A stretch of 16,937 bases of DNA from an uncultured Clostridia bacterium (GTDB lineage: Bacteria; Bacillota; Clostridia; TANB77; CAG-508), in contig CAOPQH010000022.1 of NCBI GenBank assembly GCA_948505485.1, forward strand, positions 1 to 16,937. The letters run 5' to 3'. A model generated the notes under the pieces. That model searched no databases. It was not told where the DNA came from and worked only from the letters and a program-made list of their open reading frames with translations. Made by a program: the position numbers and the translations under genes. Positions 1 through 7,336 of this stretch are shown piece by piece; position 1 is the first letter of the stretch; each line of letters opens with the position of its first letter.

Positions 1-620
1 CTACCTATATGTCCTATAGCTAATGCATCTTTATTTATATCTAATTCTTGTCTTTTTCTCTCTCTTATTTTTTTATCATACTTAAATTTGGATACATCAA
101 TAGCATTGTTTAATAAAAATACTTTTCCTTTATTATACGTTTTATTTCCAAATTGCCACCTACCAGCAAGCTCAGAGCAACAAAAATAATCAGTAGCAAA
201 TAATTTTGAAAATGGTCTCAATATTTGCTTCATTAAATTTTTTTTCTTTTCATTCTTATTTGTTGTTGAGTGACTATGAGCTATTCTTATTGGAATCCCT
301 ACATTTTTTGCAACATATAATGGAAATACCGATAAAGTATTAATATGCGAATGAACTATTTTGTATTTATTCTCTTTAAATACTTTTCTTAATTCTTTTA
401 TATATTTAAATAAACACTGATAAGGTGGTACTAATATTACTCTACCACCTAATTTTTTTATTTCTTCATATGGAATATTTGTTGAATCTTCGTCACAAAT
501 AAAATCAAATTGTATTTTTTCTCTATCTATATTTCGATAGTAATTCATTACAACAGATTCTACTCCACCGCCTACCCATTTACCCATAATATGAGCAACT
601 ATTAATTTTTCTTTACTCAT
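1..620 (-). CDS. Glycosyltransferase family 4, N-terminal half (partial)
   Basis: The first 206 residues of a GT-B glycosyltransferase are visible; the gene runs off the left edge still in frame. The start is ATG at 620, chosen because GGAG lies 11 nt upstream; an in-frame ATG 15 nt further upstream overlaps that site. The N-terminus reads KLIVAHIMGKWVGGGVESVV, the glycine-rich acceptor-side loop typical of GT4 enzymes. VHSHINTLSVFPLYVAK and RIAHSHS follow, and the visible part ends at AIGHIG, the usual start of the second Rossmann lobe. Family members are about 350-380 residues, so roughly half is present. It probably transfers a sugar from a nucleotide donor to a lipid-linked glycan at the cytoplasmic membrane. 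It lies downstream of the phosphoglycosyl transferase gene but is separated from it by a terminator and has its own candidate promoter. The sugar specificity cannot be read. Confidence 0.85.
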   Translation of the reverse strand, partial: MSKEKLIVAHIMGKWVGGGVESVVMNYYRNIDREKIQFDFICDEDSTNIPYEEIKKLGGRVILVPPYQCLFKYIKELRKVFKENKYKIVHSHINTLSVFPLYVAKNVGIPIRIAHSHSTTNKNEKKKNLMKQILRPFSKLFATDYFCCSELAGRWQFGNKTYNKGKVFLLNNAIDVSKFKYDKKIRERKRQELDINKDALAIGHIG

Positions 621-655
621 TTGTTTTTTCTCCATTTTTAATAATTATTAATTTC

Positions 656-684
656 ATTATACATAAAAAAGGATATAAATGCAA
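656..684 (-). promoter_or_regulatory. Candidate sigma-A promoter of the glycosyltransferase
   Basis: A perfect TATAAT -10 occupies 656-661 and a weak -35 (TTGCAT) occupies 679-684, with 17 bp between them. The -35 sits in the loop of the terminator hairpin that ends the preceding gene. The -10 is convincing and the -35 is poor, so the call is tentative. Confidence 0.4.
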
Positions 685-701
685 TTTTATATCCTTTTTT
701 T
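665..701 (-). terminator. Rho-independent terminator after the sugar transferase
   Basis: A 9-bp perfect stem (GGATATAAA at 671-679 with TTTATATCC at 686-694) has a 6-nt loop. It is flanked by an A-run at 665-670 and a T-run at 695-701, which extend the stem and give a U-tract in either direction. It begins directly after the stop codon of the sugar transferase and could act bidirectionally. Confidence 0.7.
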
Positions 702-703
702 GT

Positions 704-1423
704 TTATTTTGCATCTTTATTTACCAATGCTACTTTAAATGTTTTTAAAAATATGTTCATATCCATTTTTATATTATAATTTTCTGAATAATATTTTTCC
801 ATTTCTAAACGTTCTTCAAATGTTGTATTAGAACGGCCATTAACTTGCCAATATCCTGTTATTCCTGGTCTACATTTAACTATTTTATGATATTTTTCTC
901 CCATGTCTGCTTTTTCTCTTGGTAAATATGGTCTTGGTCCAACTAATCCCATCTCACCTTTTAAAACATTTATAAATTGTGGGAATTCGTCTAAACTAGT
1001 TTTTCTTATAAATTTTCCTATTTTTGTTATCCTAGGGTCATTTTCTAATTTTTTATGTAATTTATATTCTTGTCTTGCTTCTTCATTTTGCTCTAAGTAA
1101 CTATTTAATTTTTCGTCTGCATTTTCAACCATAGATCTAAATTTATATAACTTAAATATTTTACCATCTTGTCCTATTCTTTCTTGTGAATAAAAAATTG
1201 GTCCTCTATCTCCTGTTATAACTCTTGCTACGTATATACATAATGTTAGAGGTATTAATAATGACACTCCAACAATTCCGCCTATAATATCTATTCCTCT
1301 TTCTATTTTATTTTCTATATGTAAATATTTTCTTTTTTTATCTATTGCTCTTGTCTTTGTTTCTGGTATTAATTGTGAATATCTTGCAACTTCGCTTGTA
1401 TAGCTATTTTCTAAAATATTCAT
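704..1423 (-). CDS. Undecaprenyl-phosphate sugar phosphotransferase (bacterial sugar transferase)
   Basis: This 239-residue monotopic phosphoglycosyl transferase should move a sugar-1-phosphate from a UDP-sugar onto undecaprenyl phosphate, the first membrane step of exopolysaccharide, capsule or glycoprotein glycan synthesis. A hydrophobic segment at about residues 44-69 matches the membrane-entering helix of the family. The core motifs follow in order: KFRSM (94-98), the catalytic Asp-Glu in SLDEFPQ (D145, E146), GLVGPRP (159-165) and RPGITGYWQVNGRS (185-198). The length fits the short PglC/EpsL-like forms rather than the long WbaP/WcaJ forms, which carry an extra four-helix N-terminus. A GGAGG site precedes the ATG and a good promoter lies about 100 bp upstream. 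The terminator directly after it makes the gene effectively monocistronic. The sugar (Glc, Gal, or an N-acetylated or bacillosamine-type sugar) cannot be told from sequence. Confidence 0.93.
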   Translation of the reverse strand: MNILENSYTSEVARYSQLIPETKTRAIDKKRKYLHIENKIERGIDIIGGIVGVSLLIPLTLCIYVARVITGDRGPIFYSQERIGQDGKIFKLYKFRSMVENADEKLNSYLEQNEEARQEYKLHKKLENDPRITKIGKFIRKTSLDEFPQFINVLKGEMGLVGPRPYLPREKADMGEKYHKIVKCRPGITGYWQVNGRSNTTFEERLEMEKYYSENYNIKMDMNIFLKTFKVALVNKDAK

Positions 1424-1522
1424 TTGTAACCTCCAAAATTTTTATTTATATATCACGCTTAATAATTTTCATCTTTTAATTTGATTTTTGTATATTTCTG
1501 TAAAATTGTTATGTCAATTACT

Positions 1523-1551
1523 ATTATACCTTATTTTTCCAAATAAATCAA
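1523..1551 (-). promoter_or_regulatory. Sigma-A promoter of the sugar transferase
   Basis: TTGATT (-35, 1546-1551) and TATAAT (-10, 1523-1528) are separated by 17 bp. Initiation would fall near 1515, giving a 5' leader of roughly 90 nt that is AT-rich and shows no recognisable riboswitch. It lies just downstream of the terminator of the sortase unit, so the sugar transferase is transcribed independently. Confidence 0.6.
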
Positions 1552-1594
1552 CCCTTATAGATAAAAATATCATTAATTGTCATTATTTTTTGTC

Positions 1595-1628
1595 AAAAAA
1601 AACATAATAATTAAATTATTATGTTTTT
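1595..1628 (-). terminator. Terminator of the sortase unit
   Basis: Perfect 15-nt inverted arms (1598-1612 and 1614-1628) meet around a single base, so the innermost AT pairs will open into a loop. The run of eight A at 1595-1602 gives a U-tract on the minus-strand transcript. The stem is AT-rich with one G-C pair, so its efficiency is uncertain. It lies about 50 nt after the last gene of the sortase unit. Confidence 0.6.
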
Positions 1629-1675
1629 ATATATATTACAGAATAGTAAATTAAGTAAATTTCTAACAAATAACT

Positions 1676-2509
1676 TTATACTTTATCCTTTTTAGAATAA
1701 TTAATTAAATTTGATATTATTGTAATTAAAAATCCTAAAATTAATAGTATAATTCCATAATTCATAATATTAATTAAAATATCTTTCAATACAGTTATTA
1801 CAAATTGTGAAAAAGCATTATTTAATATTAATATATTTTCTATTTTTACATTCAAATTTATAAAAGTATTTGTTATTATAAAAAATGTACCAGTAGACAT
1901 AGCTACTATACCTATAAATACAAAAAATTTATATATTTTTTCTTTGCATAATAATATTAATATAATTATAAATATTACAAAAGATACAACTAATATCATT
2001 TTTATTATTTCTATATATTTAATTACTTTTTTATACATATTGTGTAATGAATTTTCTATTTCAAAATTTGATGATATTATGTGTTTATATTCATTACATA
2101 TTAATTTTACATACTCATCTATTGATTGTTTATACTCTTGAGTTACTGCTCCTAGTGTATTTTCTATTTTTTTATTTAGGATCTCTTTTAAATCCTCTGT
2201 ATTAATTTCCTCTTGTTTTTCTTCATAAATATTATTTATAATTATTTTTGTATCATTTTCTACCTTATTTTTTATTTCAATATCTTCAAATATATTTTCT
2301 TCTAATCCAGATTGATTAATGTAATTTTTAAAATTTGATGCTACTAATGTTGTTAGTTCAGTATAATAGTTTGTTTCTTCTAATTTCTTAAATATATAAT
2401 CTTTATTTAATACTGTAGTTGTTATTAAATTTATTGATACATATAATAATGTTATTAATGTTAATATAATTACTATTAAATACTCTATAAAAATTTTTAA
2501 CTTTTTCAA
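1676..2509 (-). CDS. Four-helix membrane protein of unknown function, sortase-linked
   Basis: I do not recognise this 277-residue protein. It has one N-terminal membrane helix (about 8-32), then a polar stretch of about 130 residues rich in Glu, Asn, Lys and Ile (33-165) with predicted helical character, then three membrane helices (about 166-187, 192-213 and 247-269) and a short basic tail. An even helix count puts both ends on the same side, most simply the cytoplasm, with the 33-165 domain outside. The start is TTG, directly after the TAA of the sortase gene (TAATTG), and its GGAGG site lies inside the last codons of the sortase. It is the last gene of the substrate-sortase-membrane protein unit. 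That arrangement implies a linked role, such as helping the sortase, holding the substrate or sensing the envelope, but this is inference. No enzymatic motif is visible. Confidence 0.8.
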   Translation of the reverse strand: MKKLKIFIEYLIVIILTLITLLYVSINLITTTVLNKDYIFKKLEETNYYTELTTLVASNFKNYINQSGLEENIFEDIEIKNKVENDTKIIINNIYEEKQEEINTEDLKEILNKKIENTLGAVTQEYKQSIDEYVKLICNEYKHIISSNFEIENSLHNMYKKVIKYIEIIKMILVVSFVIFIIILILLCKEKIYKFFVFIGIVAMSTGTFFIITNTFINLNVKIENILILNNAFSQFVITVLKDILINIMNYGIILLILGFLITIISNLINYSKKDKV

Positions 2510-3151
2510 TTATTCCTCCAATTCTGCATATACTACATATCTTTGTGAAGCATAACCTATATTATTGAATGGGTAACATGTATATATCATTAATATTTCT
2601 TTTTCTCGTTGTATTGGCAATTTATCTATTTCTGTCTCGTTTATTAATTTCATATCATATATTTTATAGTGATATTCTCCATAATTTGTTTTTATAATTA
2701 TTTTATTATTATTTTTTAATTGTGAAAAATTTCTAAATGTGTTTTTGCTATTATGACCCATATATACTATAGATCCACCTTCTCCTGGAAAATAACTTCC
2801 GCTAGAATGGCCTACACCATTTTTTAAAACTTCTAATGTATCACCATAGTATACTGGTAACTTTACATTTATTTCAGATATTTCTATTGTAGCATATTGT
2901 GTTCCATATTCTGGATAATTCTCTATACTTTTAGTAGTTATTGTTGTTTCTTTTCGTCGTTCTTCTTTACTTAATTTTTCGATTTCTTTATTTGTTGAAT
3001 TTATAGAAAGTTTATTGATTATTGATATAGTTTCATCTATTTTTGCCCCAAAAAATAGATAACCTACAATAATTATTGCTAATGTAATTAATAAAGCAAC
3101 TATTACATTTATAATAGTTGCCTTTATTGTTTTATTAAACAAATTATTCAT
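2510..3151 (-). CDS. Class D sortase
   Basis: This 213-residue membrane-anchored transpeptidase cleaves a C-terminal sorting signal between Thr and Gly and joins the substrate to peptidoglycan or to another amine. A single N-terminal membrane helix (about 11-35) places the catalytic domain outside the cell. The triad is visible: His133 in YMGHNS, Cys192 in MIYTCYPF and Arg204 in SQRYVVYAEL. The TCYPF form of the Cys motif and the length fit class D better than class A, B or C. The start codon overlaps the end of the upstream substrate gene by 8 bp (ATGAATAA), and only a weak AG-rich site precedes it, so translation is probably coupled. The next gene starts immediately after its stop. The tight link to a single LVYTG protein suggests a dedicated housekeeping or one-substrate sortase. 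Confidence 0.93.
   Translation of the reverse strand: MNNLFNKTIKATIINVIVALLITLAIIIVGYLFFGAKIDETISIINKLSINSTNKEIEKLSKEERRKETTITTKSIENYPEYGTQYATIEISEINVKLPVYYGDTLEVLKNGVGHSSGSYFPGEGGSIVYMGHNSKNTFRNFSQLKNNNKIIIKTNYGEYHYKIYDMKLINETEIDKLPIQREKEILMIYTCYPFNNIGYASQRYVVYAELEE
2515..2519 (-). promoter_or_regulatory. RBS fixing a TTG start
   Basis: GGAGG lies 5 nt before the TTG at 2509-2507 and inside the final codons of the sortase gene. The TTG directly follows the sortase TAA. No ATG is near, so this site decides the start and implies coupled translation. Confidence 0.7.
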
Positions 3152-3662
3152 TTACAAATTTCTTTCTAGCTATTATTCCTATAATTAGGGCTAATATTGC
3201 TGCTAATGAAACAACTAAAATTATATTTGTTTTATTTCCTGTATATACTAATTTTCCGTCTTTTGCTCTAATTACTTCAATTAGTTTTCCATTTTTATAG
3301 ATTTCTACTGAGTTGCTTTTAAATACTAGTGTTACATCTAAAATTTCTGCTACTTCATTAGCTATTGTTTTTAATTGATTAATTTCAGATTTTGTTAAAT
3401 CACTAATTTTAGTTTTTCCAAAGCTATCCATTAATCTAGCTGCTTCTCCTGCTTTTGATAATATTTGACCTGCTTCTTCATCAGTAACTGGATAATCTGA
3501 TAAATATCTTTCCATTTTTACTTTATCAGAAACTGTTACTCCATACTTTGCTCCTCTATTATATAATTCATTTGGCAATTTCTCACTTGTTACTGCACTA
3601 ACCATTGTTGTGTTTAATACCATAATTACAAATAATATACCTATTGATAATATTTTTTTCAT
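3144..3662 (-). CDS. Secreted surface protein with LVYTG sorting signal, likely sortase substrate
   Basis: This 172-residue protein has a signal peptide (1-23, cleavage likely after MVSA), a mainly helical acidic-basic middle part, and a classical cell-wall sorting tail: LVYTG at 138-142, a hydrophobic helix at about 146-165 and the basic end ARKKFVNE. LVYTG has the L-x-x-T-G pattern of sortase signals but Val where Pro is usual. The mature domain (24-137) has no recognised fold; residues 45-75 contain VSDKVKMERYLSDYPVTDEE and 94-125 look like helix followed by beta strands. A GGAGG site precedes the ATG, and a strong promoter lies about 40 bp upstream. Its stop overlaps the sortase start by 8 bp, the best evidence that the two form an enzyme-substrate pair. 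The biological role of the anchored domain is unknown. Confidence 0.85.
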   Translation of the reverse strand: MKKILSIGILFVIMVLNTTMVSAVTSEKLPNELYNRGAKYGVTVSDKVKMERYLSDYPVTDEEAGQILSKAGEAARLMDSFGKTKISDLTKSEINQLKTIANEVAEILDVTLVFKSNSVEIYKNGKLIEVIRAKDGKLVYTGNKTNIILVVSLAAILALIIGIIARKKFVNE

Positions 3663-3698
3663 TAAAAAATTCCTCCCTTGTTTATTTTTTACATAATA

Positions 3699-3727
3699 AG
3701 TATACCATTTTAATTCTCAATTTGCAA
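3699..3727 (-). promoter_or_regulatory. Sigma-A promoter of the sortase unit
   Basis: TTGCAA (-35, 3722-3727) and TATACT (-10, 3699-3704) are exactly 17 bp apart. A TGG directly before the -10 gives an extended TGn element. The leader to the ATG at 3662 is short, about 30 nt, with no room for a structured regulator. Confidence 0.65.
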
Positions 3728-3759
3728 TACTTTTATAAAAATTTTAAATATATATAATT

Positions 3760-4467
3760 TTAATTTCCATTTACAACTTTATAATATTCTGTAAGTTTGC
3801 TAATATTTGTAAATTGAATTTTTCCATTTTTTAGTTCCCATGAATCTTTATTATCACTTAAAAAATTTAATATGTTATTCATTTTATCTAATGATTTATT
3901 TATTTGTTCTGCTGAAGAATTTAAGCTAGTTTTTGTTTTATTTAATGATGCTTTTGAAGATTCATCTATCATCAAATCTTTATATATTTGTTCAAATTTT
4001 TCTCCAACATTTTTATCATTTATTGCGTTATTTATATTGTCCTCATTTATTAAATTATTACATTTTTCTATATATTCATTTACTTGTGTTCTAAATGTGT
4101 TTAGCTTTTCTTTTGTAGCTGTAAATTCTGGTCCATCTGCTTCAATATTATCAGCACTTAATAACTTGTCTAAATCACTATTGCTACATAAATCAACTAA
4201 TTCTGTGCAAGTAGTTTTAGTTTCATTTAAATAATCTTTCATAGTTTGTTCTACAACTGCATATTTACCTTTTGATTTTATTTCCATGTCTATCTCATCT
4301 GTTTCTAAATTTAAACTATTTAATTTTTCAGCTTCAGATGATAATATTTGTAATTGTTTCTTTTCAAATTGATCATTATATAACACTACTCCTAATATTG
4401 CAACTACAATTACTACTGCCAATATAACAATTGCTAATTTTTTTTTGTTTTTTAATAAATCTTTCAT
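3760..4467 (-). CDS. Membrane-anchored helical protein of unknown function
   Basis: I do not recognise this 235-residue protein. A basic N-terminus (MKDLLKNKKK) leads into one membrane helix at about 11-30, after which the chain should lie outside the cell. The rest is polar and rich in Lys, Glu, Asn, Leu and Ser, with long helical stretches at about 35-50, 70-90, 115-140 and 165-205 that could form a coiled-coil or helical bundle. No Cys follows the hydrophobic segment at a lipobox position, so it is not a lipoprotein; Cys86, 93 and 136 are scattered. It starts 18 bp after the stop of argS, with a GGGGAG site in the gap, and is probably co-transcribed with it. No clear terminator follows. 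The argS link may be only positional. No function can be assigned. Confidence 0.75.
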   Translation of the reverse strand: MKDLLKNKKKLAIVILAVVIVVAILGVVLYNDQFEKKQLQILSSEAEKLNSLNLETDEIDMEIKSKGKYAVVEQTMKDYLNETKTTCTELVDLCSNSDLDKLLSADNIEADGPEFTATKEKLNTFRTQVNEYIEKCNNLINEDNINNAINDKNVGEKFEQIYKDLMIDESSKASLNKTKTSLNSSAEQINKSLDKMNNILNFLSDNKDSWELKNGKIQFTNISKLTEYYKVVNGN

Positions 4468-4485
4468 AATTTTCTCCCCTTATTT

Positions 4486-6195
4486 TTACATTTTTTCAGG
4501 CATTTTCATTCCTAATAATTCTCCACCAATTTTTATCACTTTTCCTACTGCGTATGTTAAATAAAGTCTTGCATTTTGAGTTTTTTCATTTTCTGTTATA
4601 ATTTTATTTTCATTATAAAAACTACTAAACGCTTTGGATAAGTCTATTAAATATCTTGATAAAATTGATGGCTCATTTTTATATGTTACCTGTTCTAATA
4701 TATTATCAAAGTTATATAATAATTTCAATACATTTTTAGAAAATTCATCTGTCAATTCTTTAGTATCTATTTCTTCTGCTTTTGGAATATATTGTACTTT
4801 TTCTAAAACACTTTCTGTACGTACATATGTATATTGTATATACGGACCTGTTTCACCTTGAAAATTCAATATTGTATCCCAATCAAATATTTCATCTTTA
4901 ACTCTGCTATTAGCTAAATCATTAAAAATTATTGCTCCAATTCCTACTTTTTTTGCAACATCTTCTTTATTTTCTAAGTTTGGATTTTTTTCTTCAATAA
5001 TATTTTGAGCTCTTTTTATTGATTCTTTTAATAAATCCTCTAATTTAATTGTAGTTCCTTCTCTTGTTGACATCTTACCTGTTTTTAAAAGTACCATGCC
5101 AAATTGAATATGTTCTAAACCTTTTATATATTTTTCATCTAACCCAAGTAATTTTGCCACTTCAAAAATTTGTTTAAAATGTAATGCTTGTTCATAAGAT
5201 GTTACATATAATGATTTATCATAATCATAAGTTCTTGCTCTATAAAGTACTGCCGCTAAATCACGTGTTGCATATGTCGTAGATCCATTTGACTTTTCAA
5301 TAATACATGGTGTACTAATTCCTTTATCCTCTAAGTCAATTATCTTCGCTCCTTCTGACTCTATTAATTTTCCTGTATCTGTTAATTTATCAATTACTTC
5401 TTGCATTTTATCTGAATAAAACGATTCTCCATTATATGAATCAAATTTGCTTCCTAATAAATCATAAACTCTTTGAAATTCCTTTAAACTCAAATCTTTA
5501 AATTTATTCCAAAGTTCTACATAATAAGAATCTCCATCTTCTAGCTTTTTAAAATTTTCTCTACATATATTTAATACTTCTTCATCTTCCTTACATAAAT
5601 TATTTATTCTAACATATATTTTAGTAAGTTCATTAATAGAATCATTTTCTATATCATATTCATCTGCCCATCTTTTATATCCTTCAATTATTTTCGCAAA
5701 TTGAGTTCCATAATCTCCTAAATGGTTTACACCTGTCACATTATATCCTAAATATTTATATATATTATACAATGCTCCACCAATTACAGTTGAACGCAAA
5801 TGACCTATATGAAAAGGTTTTGCAATATTAGGAGACGAATAATCAATTACAATATTTTTTCCATTTCCTATACTTGATTTTCCATATTCTTCATTTGTTG
5901 CAATTTCTTTTATAACCTCTTCTGCTAAAAGTTCTTTATTAATATAAAAATTTAAATATCCGCCAACAACTTCAACTTTATCTATTATATTTTCATCAAA
6001 CTTAATATTTCTTTTTAAATCATTTGCAATAGCTGGAGGTGCTTTTTTTAACTCTTTAGCCAATCTAAAACAAGGAAAAGCATAATCCCCATTTACAGAT
6101 TCTTTAGGAATTTCAATATATTTTACCAACTCTTGCTCTGATATATTTACTAACTTAGATATTACTTTTGCAATTTCATTTTTAAAACTAATCAT
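4486..6195 (-). CDS. argS: Arginyl-tRNA synthetase
   Basis: This 569-residue class I synthetase activates arginine with ATP and charges tRNA-Arg in the cytosol. The additional N-terminal tRNA-binding domain covers about 1-105 (GDYAFPCFRLAKELKKAP is typical). The catalytic domain shows the first signature as SSPNIAKPFHIGHLRST (H129-H132) and the second as KMSTREG (374-380), the form usual in bacterial ArgRS. The helical anticodon-binding DALR domain fills the C-terminus and ends in GGELLGMKMPEKM, which matches the family end. The length is normal. The ATG has a GAAAG-type site about 8 nt upstream. It lies 78 bp after galE, with a GC-rich palindrome in the gap, and 18 bp before a small membrane protein gene. 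No T-box leader is visible upstream. Confidence 0.97.
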   Translation of the reverse strand: MISFKNEIAKVISKLVNISEQELVKYIEIPKESVNGDYAFPCFRLAKELKKAPPAIANDLKRNIKFDENIIDKVEVVGGYLNFYINKELLAEEVIKEIATNEEYGKSSIGNGKNIVIDYSSPNIAKPFHIGHLRSTVIGGALYNIYKYLGYNVTGVNHLGDYGTQFAKIIEGYKRWADEYDIENDSINELTKIYVRINNLCKEDEEVLNICRENFKKLEDGDSYYVELWNKFKDLSLKEFQRVYDLLGSKFDSYNGESFYSDKMQEVIDKLTDTGKLIESEGAKIIDLEDKGISTPCIIEKSNGSTTYATRDLAAVLYRARTYDYDKSLYVTSYEQALHFKQIFEVAKLLGLDEKYIKGLEHIQFGMVLLKTGKMSTREGTTIKLEDLLKESIKRAQNIIEEKNPNLENKEDVAKKVGIGAIIFNDLANSRVKDEIFDWDTILNFQGETGPYIQYTYVRTESVLEKVQYIPKAEEIDTKELTDEFSKNVLKLLYNFDNILEQVTYKNEPSILSRYLIDLSKAFSSFYNENKIITENEKTQNARLYLTYAVGKVIKIGGELLGMKMPEKM

Positions 6196-6236
6196 AAAAC
6201 TTTCCTTTCTTTAAAATAGCAAAACCGTTGAAGCAC

Positions 6237-6255
6237 GGGCGATTGCTAATCGCCC
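6237..6255. repeat. GC-rich palindrome, REP-like intergenic element
   Basis: GGGCGATTGCTAATCGCCC is a perfect 8-bp inverted repeat with a 3-nt loop, far richer in GC than its surroundings. It is flanked by AAAACCGTTGAAGCAC on the left and CCTACATTTC on the right. It fills the galE-argS gap. From memory, similar GTAGGGGCGAT...ATCGCCC palindromes are scattered through many bacterial genomes, which suggests a dispersed repeat. No U-tract follows on either strand, so it is a poor terminator, although it could pause or stabilise the transcript. Confidence 0.6.
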
Positions 6256-6273
6256 CTACATTTCTCTACTATT

Positions 6274-7284
6274 CTAATTTATCATTTGGCTTTTAGTATA
6301 ATTCCAAGAATCTCTACACATATCCTCTAATGTTTTTGTTGCTTCCCATCCTAATTCTTCTTTTGCTTTTTTAGGATCAGCATAACACATAGCTATATCT
6401 CCAGCTCTTCTTGGTGCAATTTTATATGGAACTTTTTTACCAGTAGATTTTTCAAAAGCATGTACCATATCTAAAACACTATAACCTGTACCAGTTCCCA
6501 AATTATATATATATAATCCTGTTTCTTCTTTTTCTAACTTTTGTAACGCTTTTTCATGTCCTTTAGCTAAGTCTACAACATGTATATAATCTCTAACTCC
6601 TGTTCCATCTGGTGTATTATAATCATTGCCAAATATTGATAATTCTTGTAATACTCCTGCTGCAACTCTAGACACATATGGCATTAAGTTATTAGGTATT
6701 CCTTTTGGCTCTTCTCCTATTAAACCACTTTTATGTGCTCCTACTGGATTAAAATATCTTAAAATACATATATCCCAATCATTATCAGATTTATATATAT
6801 CTTTTAAAATTTGCTCTATAAATAATTTTGTTGTTCCATAAGGATTTGTTGTTCCTCCTGTTTCAAATTCTTCTGTAATTGGCATTTTTTGTGGCTCACC
6901 ATATACTGTTGCTGATGAACTGAATATAAATTTTTTACATCCATACTTTCTCATTGTATCTAACAACACTAATGCTCCTGAAATATTATTTGTATAATAC
7001 TCTATTGGTTTTTGTACAGATTCTCCTACTGCTTTATATCCTGCAAAATTTATTACTGCTTCTATATTATTTGATTCAAATATAGATTCTAATTTTTCTC
7101 TATCTGTATAATCTATTTCATAAAATTTAAAATCTTTTCCTGTTATTTCTTTTATTGCTGTTATAGCCTCTGGCTTGCTATTAGAAAAGTTATCTAATAT
7201 TATTATTTCTTTTCCTGCATTTAATAATTCTACTGCAGTATGACTTCCTATAAAGCCTGCTCCCCCTGGTAATAATATTGCCAT
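6274..7284 (-). CDS. galE: UDP-glucose 4-epimerase
   Basis: This 336-residue NAD-dependent short-chain dehydrogenase-type epimerase interconverts UDP-glucose and UDP-galactose in the cytosol. It feeds galactose catabolism (Leloir pathway) and galactose-containing surface glycans. The NAD-binding loop GGAGFIG (7-13) is at the N-terminus. The catalytic residues fall at the same numbers as in E. coli GalE: Ser124 in FSSSATVYGE, and Tyr149 and Lys153 in NPYGTTK. RYFNPVGAH follows, and GTGTGYSVLDM and RAGDIAMCYADP complete the extended-SDR pattern. The length is standard. A strong AAGGAGG site precedes the ATG. It lies between cysS (52 bp upstream) and argS (78 bp downstream), with no other galactose genes in view, so a role in supplying precursors for the polysaccharide genes of the window is plausible. 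UDP-GlcNAc activity is not excluded. Confidence 0.96.
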   Translation of the reverse strand: MAILLPGGAGFIGSHTAVELLNAGKEIIILDNFSNSKPEAITAIKEITGKDFKFYEIDYTDREKLESIFESNNIEAVINFAGYKAVGESVQKPIEYYTNNISGALVLLDTMRKYGCKKFIFSSSATVYGEPQKMPITEEFETGGTTNPYGTTKLFIEQILKDIYKSDNDWDICILRYFNPVGAHKSGLIGEEPKGIPNNLMPYVSRVAAGVLQELSIFGNDYNTPDGTGVRDYIHVVDLAKGHEKALQKLEKEETGLYIYNLGTGTGYSVLDMVHAFEKSTGKKVPYKIAPRRAGDIAMCYADPKKAKEELGWEATKTLEDMCRDSWNYTKSQMIN

Positions 7285-7336
7285 TCAAATTCCTCCTTAT
7301 ATTTTTTTATATTGGAATTATAACATTTATAGACAT

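Noticed and set aside
3728..3759. Terminator after the argS-linked membrane protein
   Set aside because: Only weak AT-only complementarity is present, without a stable stem followed by a U-tract.
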